From Chloranthus sessilifolius (taxonomy: Eukaryota; Streptophyta; Magnoliopsida; Chloranthales; Chloranthaceae): a DNA stretch of 64,000 nt. The notes beneath the pieces were generated by a model. It was given only the letters and a program-made list of their open reading frames with translations, was not told the origin of the DNA and did not search any database. The DNA lies in NCBI GenBank assembly GCA_021018995.1, contig CM037597.1:7515299-7579298 (forward strand), read 5' to 3'. Below are positions 11,363 through 21,478 of the stretch, piece after piece (the stretch's first letter is position 1; each line of letters opens with the position of its first letter). Position numbers and translations under genes: made by a program.

Positions 11363-13010
11363 CCTTACCAAGTTTTGTGTGTATCCCCTAAAACTTTCGA
11401 TTGCCTTTGCTTTGCTTCCATTCTCTCAAATAAACGTGATAAACTCTTTGCAAAGCCAGTGAAATGAGTGTTTAAGGGGTACCCTGCAGCTCATAAAGGG
11501 ATACAAATCTTATGATCCCTCACAGGGACATTTATTATGATTATGGATGTCAAATTCTTTAAGTTTAGCTCCTTTCTTTGCTCCTTCTCAGTGCCCTCTT
11601 CAAGGGGACAAGTATCCAAGTAATGAAGAGAGCACCGAGAATCCTCTTCCTCTACCTTCCATGGGAGGGAAGGATCTTGAAGAAGACATTGAAGATATGG
11701 TGAGTACAAGTGATCCTACTATACCTACAATGCACTGGGACAAATTGGAGAAAGGCATGATCTATTTTAGGAAGAGAAAATGAGGACATAAACCTATCCC
11801 TCTTGCTCAAGACATGGATCAAAGATCTTCTCCGAATTGTCAAGGGGTGTTCACTCAAACTCCTGGTATTGATTTCTAGGAGACATTTTCCCATGTGGCC
11901 AAGCTAAATTATATTCAAGTTCTTCTGTCTCTAGCTGCAAATAAGGATTGATCCTTGTATCAACTTGATGTCAAGAATGTCTTCCTGCATGGAGATCTCA
12001 AAGAAGAGTCAACATGGCTCTACCACTTGGGTTCCTACTTCAGAGGGAGAAAGTTTGCAAATTGAAGAAGGTTGTCGATAGTCTAAAGCAATCTCCCAGA
12101 GCATGATTCAAGCAATTCAGTGATGATGTCATGCAGTTTGGATAGCAGAGAAGCCATTATGACCATACCTTATTTGTAAAAAGGGTAGCACATATGGCTG
12201 CCCTCATTGTTTATGCTAATGAAATCATTGTCACAGGGGGGCGACAGTAAATAAAGAAATTTTTAAATTGAAGAGCTATCTCAACATGATCTTTGATGTC
12301 AAAAACCTTGGACCTCTATGATATTTTCTTCGCATCCTGGTGGCAGGGTCTAACCGTGGAATAGTTCTATCCCAAATGAAGTATGCTCTTGATGTCTTGA
12401 AGCAGGCAGGAATGTTGGGTTGCAAACCTGTTGACACTCATATGGACTCAAATCGTAGAACCAATTCTGAAGGGGAGCCTCTCAAAGATATTCCCAAGTA
12501 ACATACGTTGGTGGGTAAACTCATATACCTGATTATGTTGGGTCAGTTAGTGACAACAGATCAAATATTGGCTATTTTACCTTCCTGGAGGGTAGTTGGC
12601 CACTTGAAAGAGCAAGAAGTAACAACTTATTTCCAATTCAAGTGTTGAAACCGAGTGTAGAGCCATGTGGACGTGGCTGAGATTCATCTTGAATGAGCTT
12701 GAAATTCAAGTTAAGCTTTCAATGACCTTGTATGGGAACAATGATGTCACTCTTCATATTGTTGAGAATCATGCTTTCATGAGAGAACCAGGAACATAGA
12801 GGTCGCCTACCATTTTACGAGAGAGAAGATTGACCATCTGGAATTTGCATACCACATGTGGCCTCAAAAGATTAGTTGGCGAAGATTCTCACCAAAGCTG
12901 TTGGGAGAACCAGGTGGAAAGACATCTCTTCAAAGTTGGCATGATTGTCATCTATGCAGGTTGGGGTGTGTGGTGTGTACATAGTTATATTGGGTACTGT
13001 TATAGTTTTA
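11363..13010 (+). pseudogene. Copia integrase end, reverse transcriptase and RNase H (right of L1)
   Basis: Resumes the copia protein interrupted at 4919: PYQVLCVSPKTFDCLCFAS, a KGYKSYDPSQG block, then degenerate RT ([16 protein letters not shown] near 11950-12010; the YVDD box appears as Y-A-N-E near 12210; LGPL-YFLRI; LSQMKYALDVL; GKLIYL). RNase H then ends at TREKIDHLEFAYHMWPQK and LCRLG. Frequent stops. The order matches copia pol and confirms that the L1 is an insertion in it. Confidence 0.75.
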
Positions 13011-13060
13011 CCACTTATGTTGTTTTTTTATTCCAGGAATCTCGATATACGTGAGATTAT

Positions 13061-13205
13061 AATGTGTTGGTATAAATGCTAATAATATAAGGGTTTAAGT
13101 AACAACACTCAACCATAATTTCCTTCATCTCTTTCTCTCTTCTCCTCCTCCTTCCCCTTCCTCCTTCCTAACCCTAATCCTTAGCATCACCATTAAACTC
13201 AACTA
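13061..13205 (+). repeat. Possible 3' LTR start of the preceding copia element
   Basis: TGTTGGTATAAATGC followed by a CT-rich leader (CTCTTTCTCTCTTCTCC) and CCTAACCCTAATCC resembles a copia LTR, and it directly follows the RNase H end. No matching 5' LTR was found, so the boundaries are guesses. Confidence 0.35.
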
Positions 13206-13550
13206 TGTGGACTTGTGAATCACATTGATGATCGCATTCACATCTTTGGGTATGCTAATGTGGATTGGACTAGAATTGCTACGGATCCTCACTCTATGTC
13301 TAGATATAGTCTGTTCCTTGGAGGTAATCTGGTTGCATGGAAGATCAATAAGCAGTTGCTGTTATCGCACTAGTGTTGAGGTTGAGTATTGGGCCATTGC
13401 ACATGGTGCATGCGAGCTTCTATGGATTCATTCTCTTACCTTGAGTTGTCCTTTTCTATAAATGGTTCTATGCCCTTCATTGTGATAATGAAGTTGCCAA
13501 GAAGATTGCTTCGGATTTTGAATTGCATGAGTTAGCCAACACATTGAGGT
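13206..13550 (+). pseudogene. Copia RNase H fragment, host of the next copia insertion
   Basis: Translates to an RNase H piece of a second copia element: FGYANVDWTR, MSRYSLFLGGNLVAWK, a degenerate CTWCMRASMD region, then HIEVD at the edge. It is cut at 13551-13555 (GATAC) by the copia element 13556-18930. The preceding copia already has its own RNase H, so this is a separate remnant. Continuation after 18935 is not clearly readable. Confidence 0.65.
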
Positions 13551-13555
13551 TGATA

Positions 13556-13820
13556 CTATTGGTGATGTTATTTCTACTGTATGGGTGTGTAGTAAGTAAC
13601 TTTGGGTGTGTGTGTAGTTAAGTGAGTTTTAAGCTGTACAATTCACTTAACTCGGGAACCATGTAATACGTGAACATGCTAGATGATATAAATAGTATTT
13701 TGCATTGGGATTTGAGTCATACTGACTCAACCCTAATATCTCTCTACTTTTCTCTTCCTCTCTCTCTGCTTCTTCCTCCTTCCTATTACTAAACTCAAAC
13801 CCTAAATTACAGTTTTGTCT
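13556..13820 (+). repeat. 5' LTR of copia element
   Basis: 265 bp. It starts TATTGGTGATG, where the canonical TG has become TA, and ends TTTTGTCT. A GATATAAATAG TATA-like box is near 13682, followed by a CT-rich leader. It pairs with 18670-18930. Confidence 0.93.
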
Positions 13821-13833
13821 TGGTATCAAAGCC
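13821..13833 (+). other. Primer binding site (initiator Met-tRNA)
   Basis: TGGTATCAAAGCC directly after the 5' LTR matches the complement of the plant tRNA-iMet 3' end (TGGTATCAGAGC) with one change. Confidence 0.9.
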
Positions 13834-14424
13834 AACAAAACTCTAGCCCTAGAAATTTTTTACAGCCCTATTGAAGCCATCCACGTCATCGCAGACGTCA
13901 GCATGACATCATCATGCTGACGTCAACAGGGTCAACCAGTTGACTTCTTTCTCAAAAAATTTTAAGGATTTTTTTATCATTTTTTTACGTTCTCCATTTT
14001 CTTCTTCTTTTCTCGAAGATTGATGGTGTACTCCTTTTTTATTTTGGATCTATTTTGGCGTTGTTTAATCAATTCTCTTGGATCCTTCTTTTACCGCCCA
14101 GCCACATAAATCTCCTTCGTTCGATTGTTGATCGCCTTTTCGTCTGACAAGGTATGGCTTGTTTGAAAGTTCGTTTCATTTGCAGACTGAGGGTTCATGT
14201 TTCGTTGAATTCGAAGTTCATTTGAAGGAGTTATGGATGTTTTGGTGGCTGATATAGGCTAAGTTCGCTTGGTTTTTCGATTTTTTTTTTATTAAGAAAA
14301 TTGTTGCCCAAAGTTTTTGAATGTTGTTTTGGGATTAATCAGTGGGCTGTGTAGGCATTCTCCCTGTTTAGAAGTTGTGGGCCTTCTATATTTTGAATTG
14401 TTTTGATCTCGGTATCTCTTAATC

Positions 14425-16800
14425 ATGGACGAGAATAAATATAGGATCACTAGTAGGGGAGATATCTCTCATAACTTACAAATTACTATGAAGAAATTGA
14501 ATGGGGCCAATTACCTTTCATGATCACGGTCTGCTGCTATGTACTTAGGGATGAAGAAAAAATTGGGTTACATTTACGGGACTATCCCAAAACTCAAAGA
14601 AGATGACCCTAAGTATGTTGATTGGGAAAGTGACAATCTAACTGTCATGATATGGTTGCTACACTCAATGCAACAAGACATTAATGATTCTTTTATGTAT
14701 GTCAGTGACGCTAAACAATTATGAGAGGCTGTGAGGGATGCGTTCTCGCAGAAACAAAACCTCACAAAAATGTTTCAAATTTGTGACAAAATTAACACCA
14801 TGAAGCAAGGTGATAGGACTATTGGAGAGTATTACACTCAAATGAGGAGTTTGTGGGATGAACTAGCCCAGTATCAAGAAGAAGAACTGTGCAACTCGTG
14901 TGCCAGCAAGCCTAGTAAAAATACTGAAAGGAGGAGTGTTTGAGTTCTAAAAAGGGGTTAGACCTGAATATAAGAATGTTAAATCAAACATTCTAGGAAG
15001 AGAGAAGTGTCCTCCACTTGGTACCGTGTATTGGCTCCTTCAGCATGAGGAGAGCGGGCAATAGTTTATGCAGATTCCTGGTGGTGATATACCTGAGAGA
15101 TCTACCCTACCATCCTTCACTTATTTTGATCGTGGTGGAGACAAATATGGTGGTAGAGGTGGTGGTTGTAGAGGTCGTGGGGGTCTCTCACGTGAAGAAA
15201 GAGAGAAATTATTGTGTTCTCATTGTGGCAAGAAAGGTCATATCAGATGTTGGGAATTACATGGGAAACCGAAATTCCTTCCAGATCATGCATTCCAGCT
15301 CTCTACTAAGGAAACTTCTAATCCAGTTGGTGGTCAGAGTATCCCTACTGGTTCAACTCCGTCTACCCGTCCATCTGATTTTCAGAGCTTACAGAGAAAG
15401 CTTCAGGATCTCCAAGGCCGCCTTCAGCGCATGACGGTGACACATGGATAGGCAACTTCCACCCCCATAGCTGAGTCAGGTGCCTACGGGTTTGCACATG
15501 TGACTTCCTCCTCTCAGTCCCCATGGATCATCGATTATGGGGCTACGATCACATGTCTAGTATGACTGATATATTTTCATCTATGTCTAGCCTCTCTGAT
15601 TCTATTCATATTCGCATTGCTGATGGATCCCTTGTTCATGTAAAGGGCAAAGGGAGTGTTCAATTAGGCACCTTATCTCTTGATTCTACTCGTTTAATTC
15701 CTAACATGCCTATGAATCTATTATCTATCAATAAAATTACCAATTTCTTACATTGCAGTGACATTCTTTCCTTTATATTGTGTTTTCCAGGACATGAAAT
15801 CGGGGAAGATATTTGGTCATGGTACTGAAGAGAAGGGACTCTACCTCTTTCAAGGTTTACGTGGTGCATCTCCTCCTGCAGCTATGGTGGTTTCTGTTGA
15901 TGAAGCCCGATTGTGGCACTCTCGTTGTTGTCATCCTCATATTAGTCGTTTGAAACTTTTATTTCCAGAAAATTTTCATGGATTTGATAATAGTTTGTTT
16001 AATTGTGAGACTTGTCAGTTCTCTAAACACGTTCGCAATTCTTATCCCTTAAGTGGTAGCAAATGTGTTATTCCTTTTAAAGTTATTCACTCTGATGTGT
16101 GGGGGTCTTCCCCTGTTACTGCTTTCGATGGTTATCGTCATTTTGTTACTTTTATTGATGACTATACTAGACTCACTATGCTCTTTCTTATGCGCACCAA
16201 AGATGAAGTTGCATTTATTTTTCCTATGTTTCACAGACTAGTTAGCACACAATTTCATGGGCATGTTAAGGTTCTTCAATCGGACAATGATGGGGAATAT
16301 TCCTCACATTCTCCAATATTATCTTCACTCTCATGGAATTGTGTGAAAAACTACTTGTCCCTATACCCCCCAACAGAATGGGGTTGCTGAGAGGAAAAAT
16401 AGGCATCTTCTTGAGGTTGCTCGATTTTTGTTGTTTAATATGAAGGTTCCTAAGCATCTCTAAGGTGAAGTCGTCCTCACCGTTGCCTACCTCATCAATC
16501 AAATGCCTACGTCTATTCTGGAAGGACATTCTCCCTTCCAACTTATGTTTTCTCATCAATTGTTGTTCTTGGTGCCACCCCGTATCTTTGGTTCCTTGTG
16601 TTTTACACATATCTCCAATAATCAGCGGAGTAAACTTGATCGCAAGCTACCAAATGTATTTTTATTGGGTATCCCTCTTCTCAAAAAGGATACAAGTGCA
16701 TTGACCTTCTCACACGTCGTGTGATAGTCACCATGAATGTCACATTCTTTGAGGCACTCCTTTTTCCAGTCCTCCGAGTCCTCTTCAGTGGGAGAAACAA
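14425..16800 (+). pseudogene. Copia gag, protease and integrase (inactivated)
   Basis: Gag starts MDENKYRITSRG at 14425 and shows the UBN2-type capsid region (MKKLNGANYLS, then LGYIYGTIPKLKEDDPKY...WESDNLTVMIWLL). The zinc knuckle CSHCGKKGHIRC (near 15213) lacks two residues between His and the last Cys. Protease reads PWIIDYGAT at 15520, where the active-site D-S/T-G has become D-Y-G, and a frameshift follows. Integrase has LWHSRCCHPHISRL, CETCQFSKHVRNSYP, VIHSDVWGSSPV, FVTFIDDYTRLTMLFLM and VLQSDNDGEYS. Its end (GYPSSQKGYKCIDLLTRR) is near 16660-16720. Stops include those at 14519, 14722, 14941 and 16388. Confidence 0.88.
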
Positions 16801-17045
16801 CTTTAAAATGACGAGCACTCTGAAGTGGATGATGAAGTTGTTGAGTCACAGCAAAGCGAACAATCCACCTTTGATAAATATGGAAAGGGAAAGATGTATG
16901 TGTAAAGAAACAAGAAAAGTATCGTTGAAGCCACTGCACATGAGAATGTAGATTCTCATAAAACCGACCAAGATCCCTTACCCGAAGAGGGTCCTCTTGT
17001 TTCTAATCTTCATCTACCCATTGCTCACAGAAAACTTCCTAGATC

Positions 17046-18660
17046 GTGTATTCGCATCCCATCAGTAAGTATGTGTCATATCACAATCTCTCATCATTTC
17101 ATTATGATTTTATTTATTCTCTTGATTCTGTCACCCTTTCTTCTACCGTTTCCGATGTCTTATTGCAGCCAAAATGGATTGATGCTATGATTCAGGAGAT
17201 GAATACTCTGGAAAAAAATCAAACATGGGAAATTGTTGAACTCCAAGAAGGAAAGAGAATTGTTGGTTGCAAATGGGAGTATACAGTTAAGTATAAACCT
17301 AATGGTACTGTCGAAAGATATAAAGCAAGGCTCGTAGCAAAGTGGTACACTCAAACACAGGGAGTTGATTATCAGGACACCTTTGCACCTGTAGCCAAGT
17401 CCAACATAATCAGGGTATTGTTATCTCTGGCTGCCCACAAAGACTGGCCACTCTCTCAACTTGACGTGAAGAATACATTTCTTCATGGTGATCTCAAGGA
17501 ATAAATCTACATGGACCTTCCTCCTGGATTTGTAAAAGAAGGGGAGAAGGGAAAAGTATGTAAATTGAATAAATCTATCTATGTATTAAAACAATCCCCA
17601 AGGGCCTGATTTCAAAAATTTAGTGATGCTATTATGAGATTCGGGTACCGAAGAAGTCACTATGATCATACTCTATTTGTAAAAAAGGGAATCAAGATGT
17701 TTGGCATACTAGTCTATGTTGATGATATCATCATTACTGGAGATGATAGTCATGAGATTCTTAAACTGAAGGAATATTTGAGCAGAGTGTTTGAAATTAA
17801 AGATTTGGGAAGCTTGAAATATTTCCTTGGCATTAAAGTGGCGAGATCTAAGAAGGGAATCTCATTATCCCAGCGGAAATATATCATAGACCTCCTTCAT
17901 GATACAAGATTTTTGGGGTGTAGGCCAGCTGTGACCCCTATTGAACAAAATCACCGATTAAATAATGAAGAAGGTGATCTTCTCAAGGATCCACGTACCT
18001 ATCAGAGATTAGTTGGTAAACTAATCTAACCATGAACGGTCCGGATATTGTTTATGCAGTAAGCGTGGTGAGTCAATATATGTACTCACCAAGGACAGTA
18101 CATTTGGAGGTTGTTCACAAGATCCTGAGATATTTGAAAGGAAGTCCTGACAAAGGGATTCTCTATAAAAAATTGTGGTCATTTGGACGTAGAGATATTT
18201 ATTGATGTCGATTGGGTCGGGTCTCTGGATGATATGACATCAACTACCGGATATTGCACCTTCTTGAGGGGTAATTTGGTCACATAAAAATCTAAAAAGC
18301 AACATTTATCAAACTCCAGTGACGAGGGGGAGTACCACACCATGTCCTAAGGTGCGAGAGAAGGTATGTGGCTTAAATTCATCTTGTCAGACTTGGGAGT
18401 TGTATCCTCTCCAATTATCTTGTATGGTGACAATGAAGTTGGCCATCATATTGCAGATAATCATGTCTTCCATAAAAGGACAAAACACATTGAGGTGGAC
18501 TGCCACTATATTCGCGAGAAGGTCGAGTCCAAAGAAATCAGTATTCCTCAAGTTAGAACTGAGGATCAACTTGCCGATATCTTGACTGAAGGTGTTGATG
18601 GCAAGAGACGTTATGACATCTCCTTCGAGTTGGGTATGATCAACATCTATATTCCAATTT
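17046..18660 (+). pseudogene. Copia reverse transcriptase and RNase H (inactivated)
   Basis: RT begins [20 protein letters not shown] and continues [34 protein letters not shown] followed by a stop at 17502, [14 protein letters not shown] (intact catalytic YVDD near 17715-17735), [12 protein letters not shown] and YQRLVGKLI (stop at 18027). RNase H follows in shifted frames, with ILYGDNEVGHHIADN, TKHIEVDCHYIREKVESKE and DQLADILTEG near 18420-18595. Few lesions relative to length. The polypurine tract GAGGGGGAG follows at 18661-18669. Confidence 0.9.
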
Positions 18661-18669
18661 GAGGGGGAG
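18661..18669 (+). other. Polypurine tract of copia element
   Basis: GAGGGGGAG directly precedes the 3' LTR, the position used to prime plus-strand synthesis. Confidence 0.9.
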
Positions 18670-18930
18670 TGTTGGTGATGTTATTTCTATTGTATGGATG
18701 TGTAGTAACTTTGGGTGTGTGTGTGTGTAGTTAAGTGAATTTTAAGTTGTACAATTCACTTAACTCGGAAATCATGCAATACGTGAACATGCTAAGATGA
18801 TATAAATAGTATTTTGCATTAGGATTTGAGTCACATTGACTTAACCCTAATATCTCTCTACTTTTCTCTTCCTCTCTCTTCTTCTTTCTCCTTCCTATTA
18901 CTAAACCCTAACCTTAAATTACAATTGTCT
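18670..18930 (+). repeat. 3' LTR of copia element
   Basis: 261 bp, starts TGTTGGTGATG and ends AATTGTCT. It aligns along its whole length with 13556-13820. Small indels in the GTGTGT run and near the 3' end separate the two copies. Confidence 0.93.
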
Positions 18931-18935
18931 GATAC

Positions 18936-20675
18936 GCCCTACTTCCTTTACTCCAAGCATGAGTTGATACGATCTTCATGTGAATTTTACAAATTCGTTC
19001 ATTAAATTGGGCAAATGCATCTTAATTTGCATCACGTTGTTGTCTTTGAAGCGGGCATCCTTGAATCACCACTCAAACCCTCCAAATAAAGAACTTTTGT
19101 GGCACTAATTTATGCCAAGTGTTAAACGAGCTAGGGGCTAAGCAGGTATAGGCGACAAGGCTTGGTAATAATGTAATTTTTTCTTTATATAGTAGGTTGC
19201 AAGGTTCTATAATAAATGATAAATATATGAAAAATAACAAATAATGATAAAAATGTGATTATATACTCACTACGTATCAACTACCATATAAAATTGTAGG
19301 TTGAAACAATGAAATAGCAACTAACAACTAGCAAGCAATAGTTAACAAATTAGATAACATAAAAAGTGTCTTTATTTTGAAAACATAATCGTTTGTCTTT
19401 GGAATTTAAGGCGGCCATCTATGGATCAATAATAACCAAATAAAAACTAATTTGATATAATTAGTAAAAATTGATAGTGATTTTTTGACCGAGTCGCTCT
19501 TATTGATTTATAAAATATTGGAAAAATAGAGTACTTAAGGGGTTGAACCTTTTCTCAAGTGGTGATGTCTTTAAGCATGTAGTTGGGGGTCAGAAGTTTA
19601 AATCGCAACCCTATATTTTTTTAAGAGTTTAAAGAAAATAGTTTATGAGATGTGATTATTCTTTTCAAAAAGGAAACAGATACTTTCCATCTCACTTAAT
19701 ATCACTGTAGCGCTTAAATATCATCAGCTTCCTTATGATGTCCAAAGCAGGCAAAGCGTAATAGGGCTATGCCTAGGTCCCCTCCCCCTCCCCCTCCCCC
19801 CTAAGTGGGGCCTAGGCACAGCTTTTGAGAACAAAGGATGATCCTATTTTATTACACACAAAAATACTACAAACTGCAAATTGAACAATCAAGAAAGTTA
19901 ATTCACCACAAAAATATTAGAGAAAGTAAGAATCCATAGAAAGAGAGACCTGATTCACTAATTAAAACCCAAATTTTCACTAACAAAAGAAAGTATCCAA
20001 CTCACCTACTCTCTGTGTACCCTACTTCAAAATAGAAATGACTTAAATACGGGAAGAAAAACTTGCATTCTAATCACTAACTCTAAGCCTCTACATTAAG
20101 ACCAATACTTAACGATCTCTCAACAGCCCTCAAATAGAGTATCTTTTATTCCAATATGACCTTTCTAAAACTAGTCAGACAATCCAAAAAAAGAATTATG
20201 AATGTACGGTGAAGAGCTATGCCCATAGCATGCATCATACGGTGCATGTCAGACAGTAAAATGCGATTTTTCACGGAAAAAAAGAAACAATGAAAGAGAG
20301 CAAATAGGGAAAGAGGAGAGAAAAGAGGGGGGAAAGGATTTGAACCTACAGTAATTTCACACTAATTCGCTCATGCAACTAATGAACGAGATACTATTGA
20401 AGCCTAGAGCTAATTTTTTAAGTATACAGCCTGCATACTCTAGTTAAAAATTAAGAAAAACAATTGAGCTTTACATCAAATTCACTAACCATAGAAAAAT
20501 GCAAATTTCCCTACATGCGGAAAATTACAAAAATTATAGCTAGAAATATTTGAGAATGCTATCAGTTAGAGCTGGCATTAGCACTGATTCATCTACCGCT
20601 TTAGCATCAAATCTAAACAGAGTCCTTCAATTTAAAATGAAAACGTTGGTCCTTACTTCAATGAAGTCCACGAAC
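18936..20675. other. Gene-free stretch, probably host intron
   Basis: No coding frame recognised. It holds a C/T-rich run flanked by inverted arms (ATGCCTAGGTCCCC / GGGGCCTAGGCA, near 19769-19819). Two tRNA-like stretches could be worn SINEs: AAGTTTAAATCGCAACC near 19589-19606 on plus, and GGTTCAAATCC on minus near 20338-20348. If the DUF639 exon at 20676-20823 is spliced as proposed, this is the start of its next intron. Confidence 0.4.
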
Positions 20676-20823
20676 CTTCAAGCAAGGATGAATGTCGGAA
20701 GCATCCCTAGACAAATACCTAAAGCAACAATACTCCACCAAATTACGGGCATCATTACAAACAGACTCAGGAGAAAGTGCTTCAAATATCTTCTGCATTT
20801 TGTTCCCAGTTAATCCATTCATC
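20676..20823 (-). CDS. Host gene exon 3 (DUF639-like protein)
   Basis: A 148-bp exon with acceptor ATATGCAG before 20823 and donor GTTCGT after 20676. It is open in the only frame that fits the preceding exon: exon 2 (ending 47709) leaves two bases, AG, and this exon starts with G, giving FSR-MNGLTGNKMQKIF. The peptide continues EALSPESVCNDARNLVEYCC, then FRYLSRDASDIHPCLK. It has no stop or frameshift, unlike the TE sequence on both sides, and matches my memory of plant DUF639 proteins (function unknown). An in-frame stop 12 bases after the donor rules out read-through. Exon 4 was not found to the left. Confidence 0.8.
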
Positions 20824-21239
20824 CTGCATATATCCGAACTTGGAAAAATTAGTACACCATTAGAGTATGTAAATATAAATAAATATGTGTGCGTGACGAA
20901 CATTACAGATAGAGATTGGAGTCAATATACTGCAGGTTGAAAATGTACCAGTGAAATTAATTTACTACAACCTGCAACGATAGTATCCAACTATAGATAA
21001 ATAGGTCTGAATGAAAATGCTTTAGGTGTATATAAATTTACAGTATATGTAGGGTTGTTGGTAAATATAATCACAAATCAATGCAAATCACCATGTTAAG
21101 CTTTTGCAAGCGTTACATTAACTTACAAACATGTCACAAGCCTTTTGTGTTAAACAAAGATGAATACAAGCATTTAGACCCAACCATATATAGGATGTGC
21201 AATATCAAGATACTCATAGAATCAGAGGGAAATAAAGTT

Positions 21240-21478
21240 TGATGGGTGTTAAGGTTGGGGTTAATAGCCTAGGACAAAGTTAGGGTTAGGTTATGGTGGA
21301 AGAAAAAGATAAGAGAAAGAGATAGGGAGAAAATTAGAGTTATGAGTTCATCCTAGTCACCCCCTTTCCATCATTACGCATCTCACCTATAATAGAATCT
21401 CATTGTACTCACTAACATACCAATACATGTAATATGATAAATACCGATACTCCCACACAAGTACTAATGTCACACCAA
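21240..21478 (-). repeat. 3' LTR of antisense copia element
   Basis: On the minus strand a polypurine tract GAAGGGGGAG (21479-21488) is followed by TTGGTGTGAC... and the segment ends in CCCATCA. A CT-rich leader (CTCCCTATCTCTTTCTCTT) and CCTAACCCTAAC are typical of copia LTRs. The partner LTR is not in view. Confidence 0.7.

Larger units (their letters stand above)
4300..13060 (+). mobile_element. Ty1/copia retrotransposon, degenerate, split by an L1
   Basis: Plus-strand copia pol is recognisable from the integrase zinc region (CQPSKHDRIGY near 4330) through integrase, reverse transcriptase and RNase H to about 13000. The L1 at 4936-11346 interrupts it inside the integrase at PTPILESKS; the 16-base target (4920-4935) is repeated at 11347-11362, after which the copia reading resumes. 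Gag, protease and a 5' LTR were not recognised. A stretch starting TGTTGGTATAAATG near 13065 may be the start of its 3' LTR. Many stops show it is old. Confidence 0.75.
13556..18930 (+). mobile_element. Near-complete Ty1/copia retrotransposon with LTRs and TSD
   Basis: Two LTRs (13556-13820 and 18670-18930) flank gag-pol. The 5-bp target duplication GATAC is perfect (13551-13555, 18931-18935). A primer binding site for initiator Met-tRNA abuts the 5' LTR and a polypurine tract abuts the 3' LTR. Domain order gag, protease, integrase, RT, RNase H is that of copia. By eye the LTRs differ at about 6-7% of positions, mostly transitions, so the insertion is not recent. Stops and frameshifts in every domain make it non-autonomous. 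Confidence 0.95.

Noticed and set aside
13061..13555. Single copia running from 4300 to 13550
   Set aside because: The element ending near 13010 has its own RNase H, so the RNase H piece at 13206-13550 must come from another copy.
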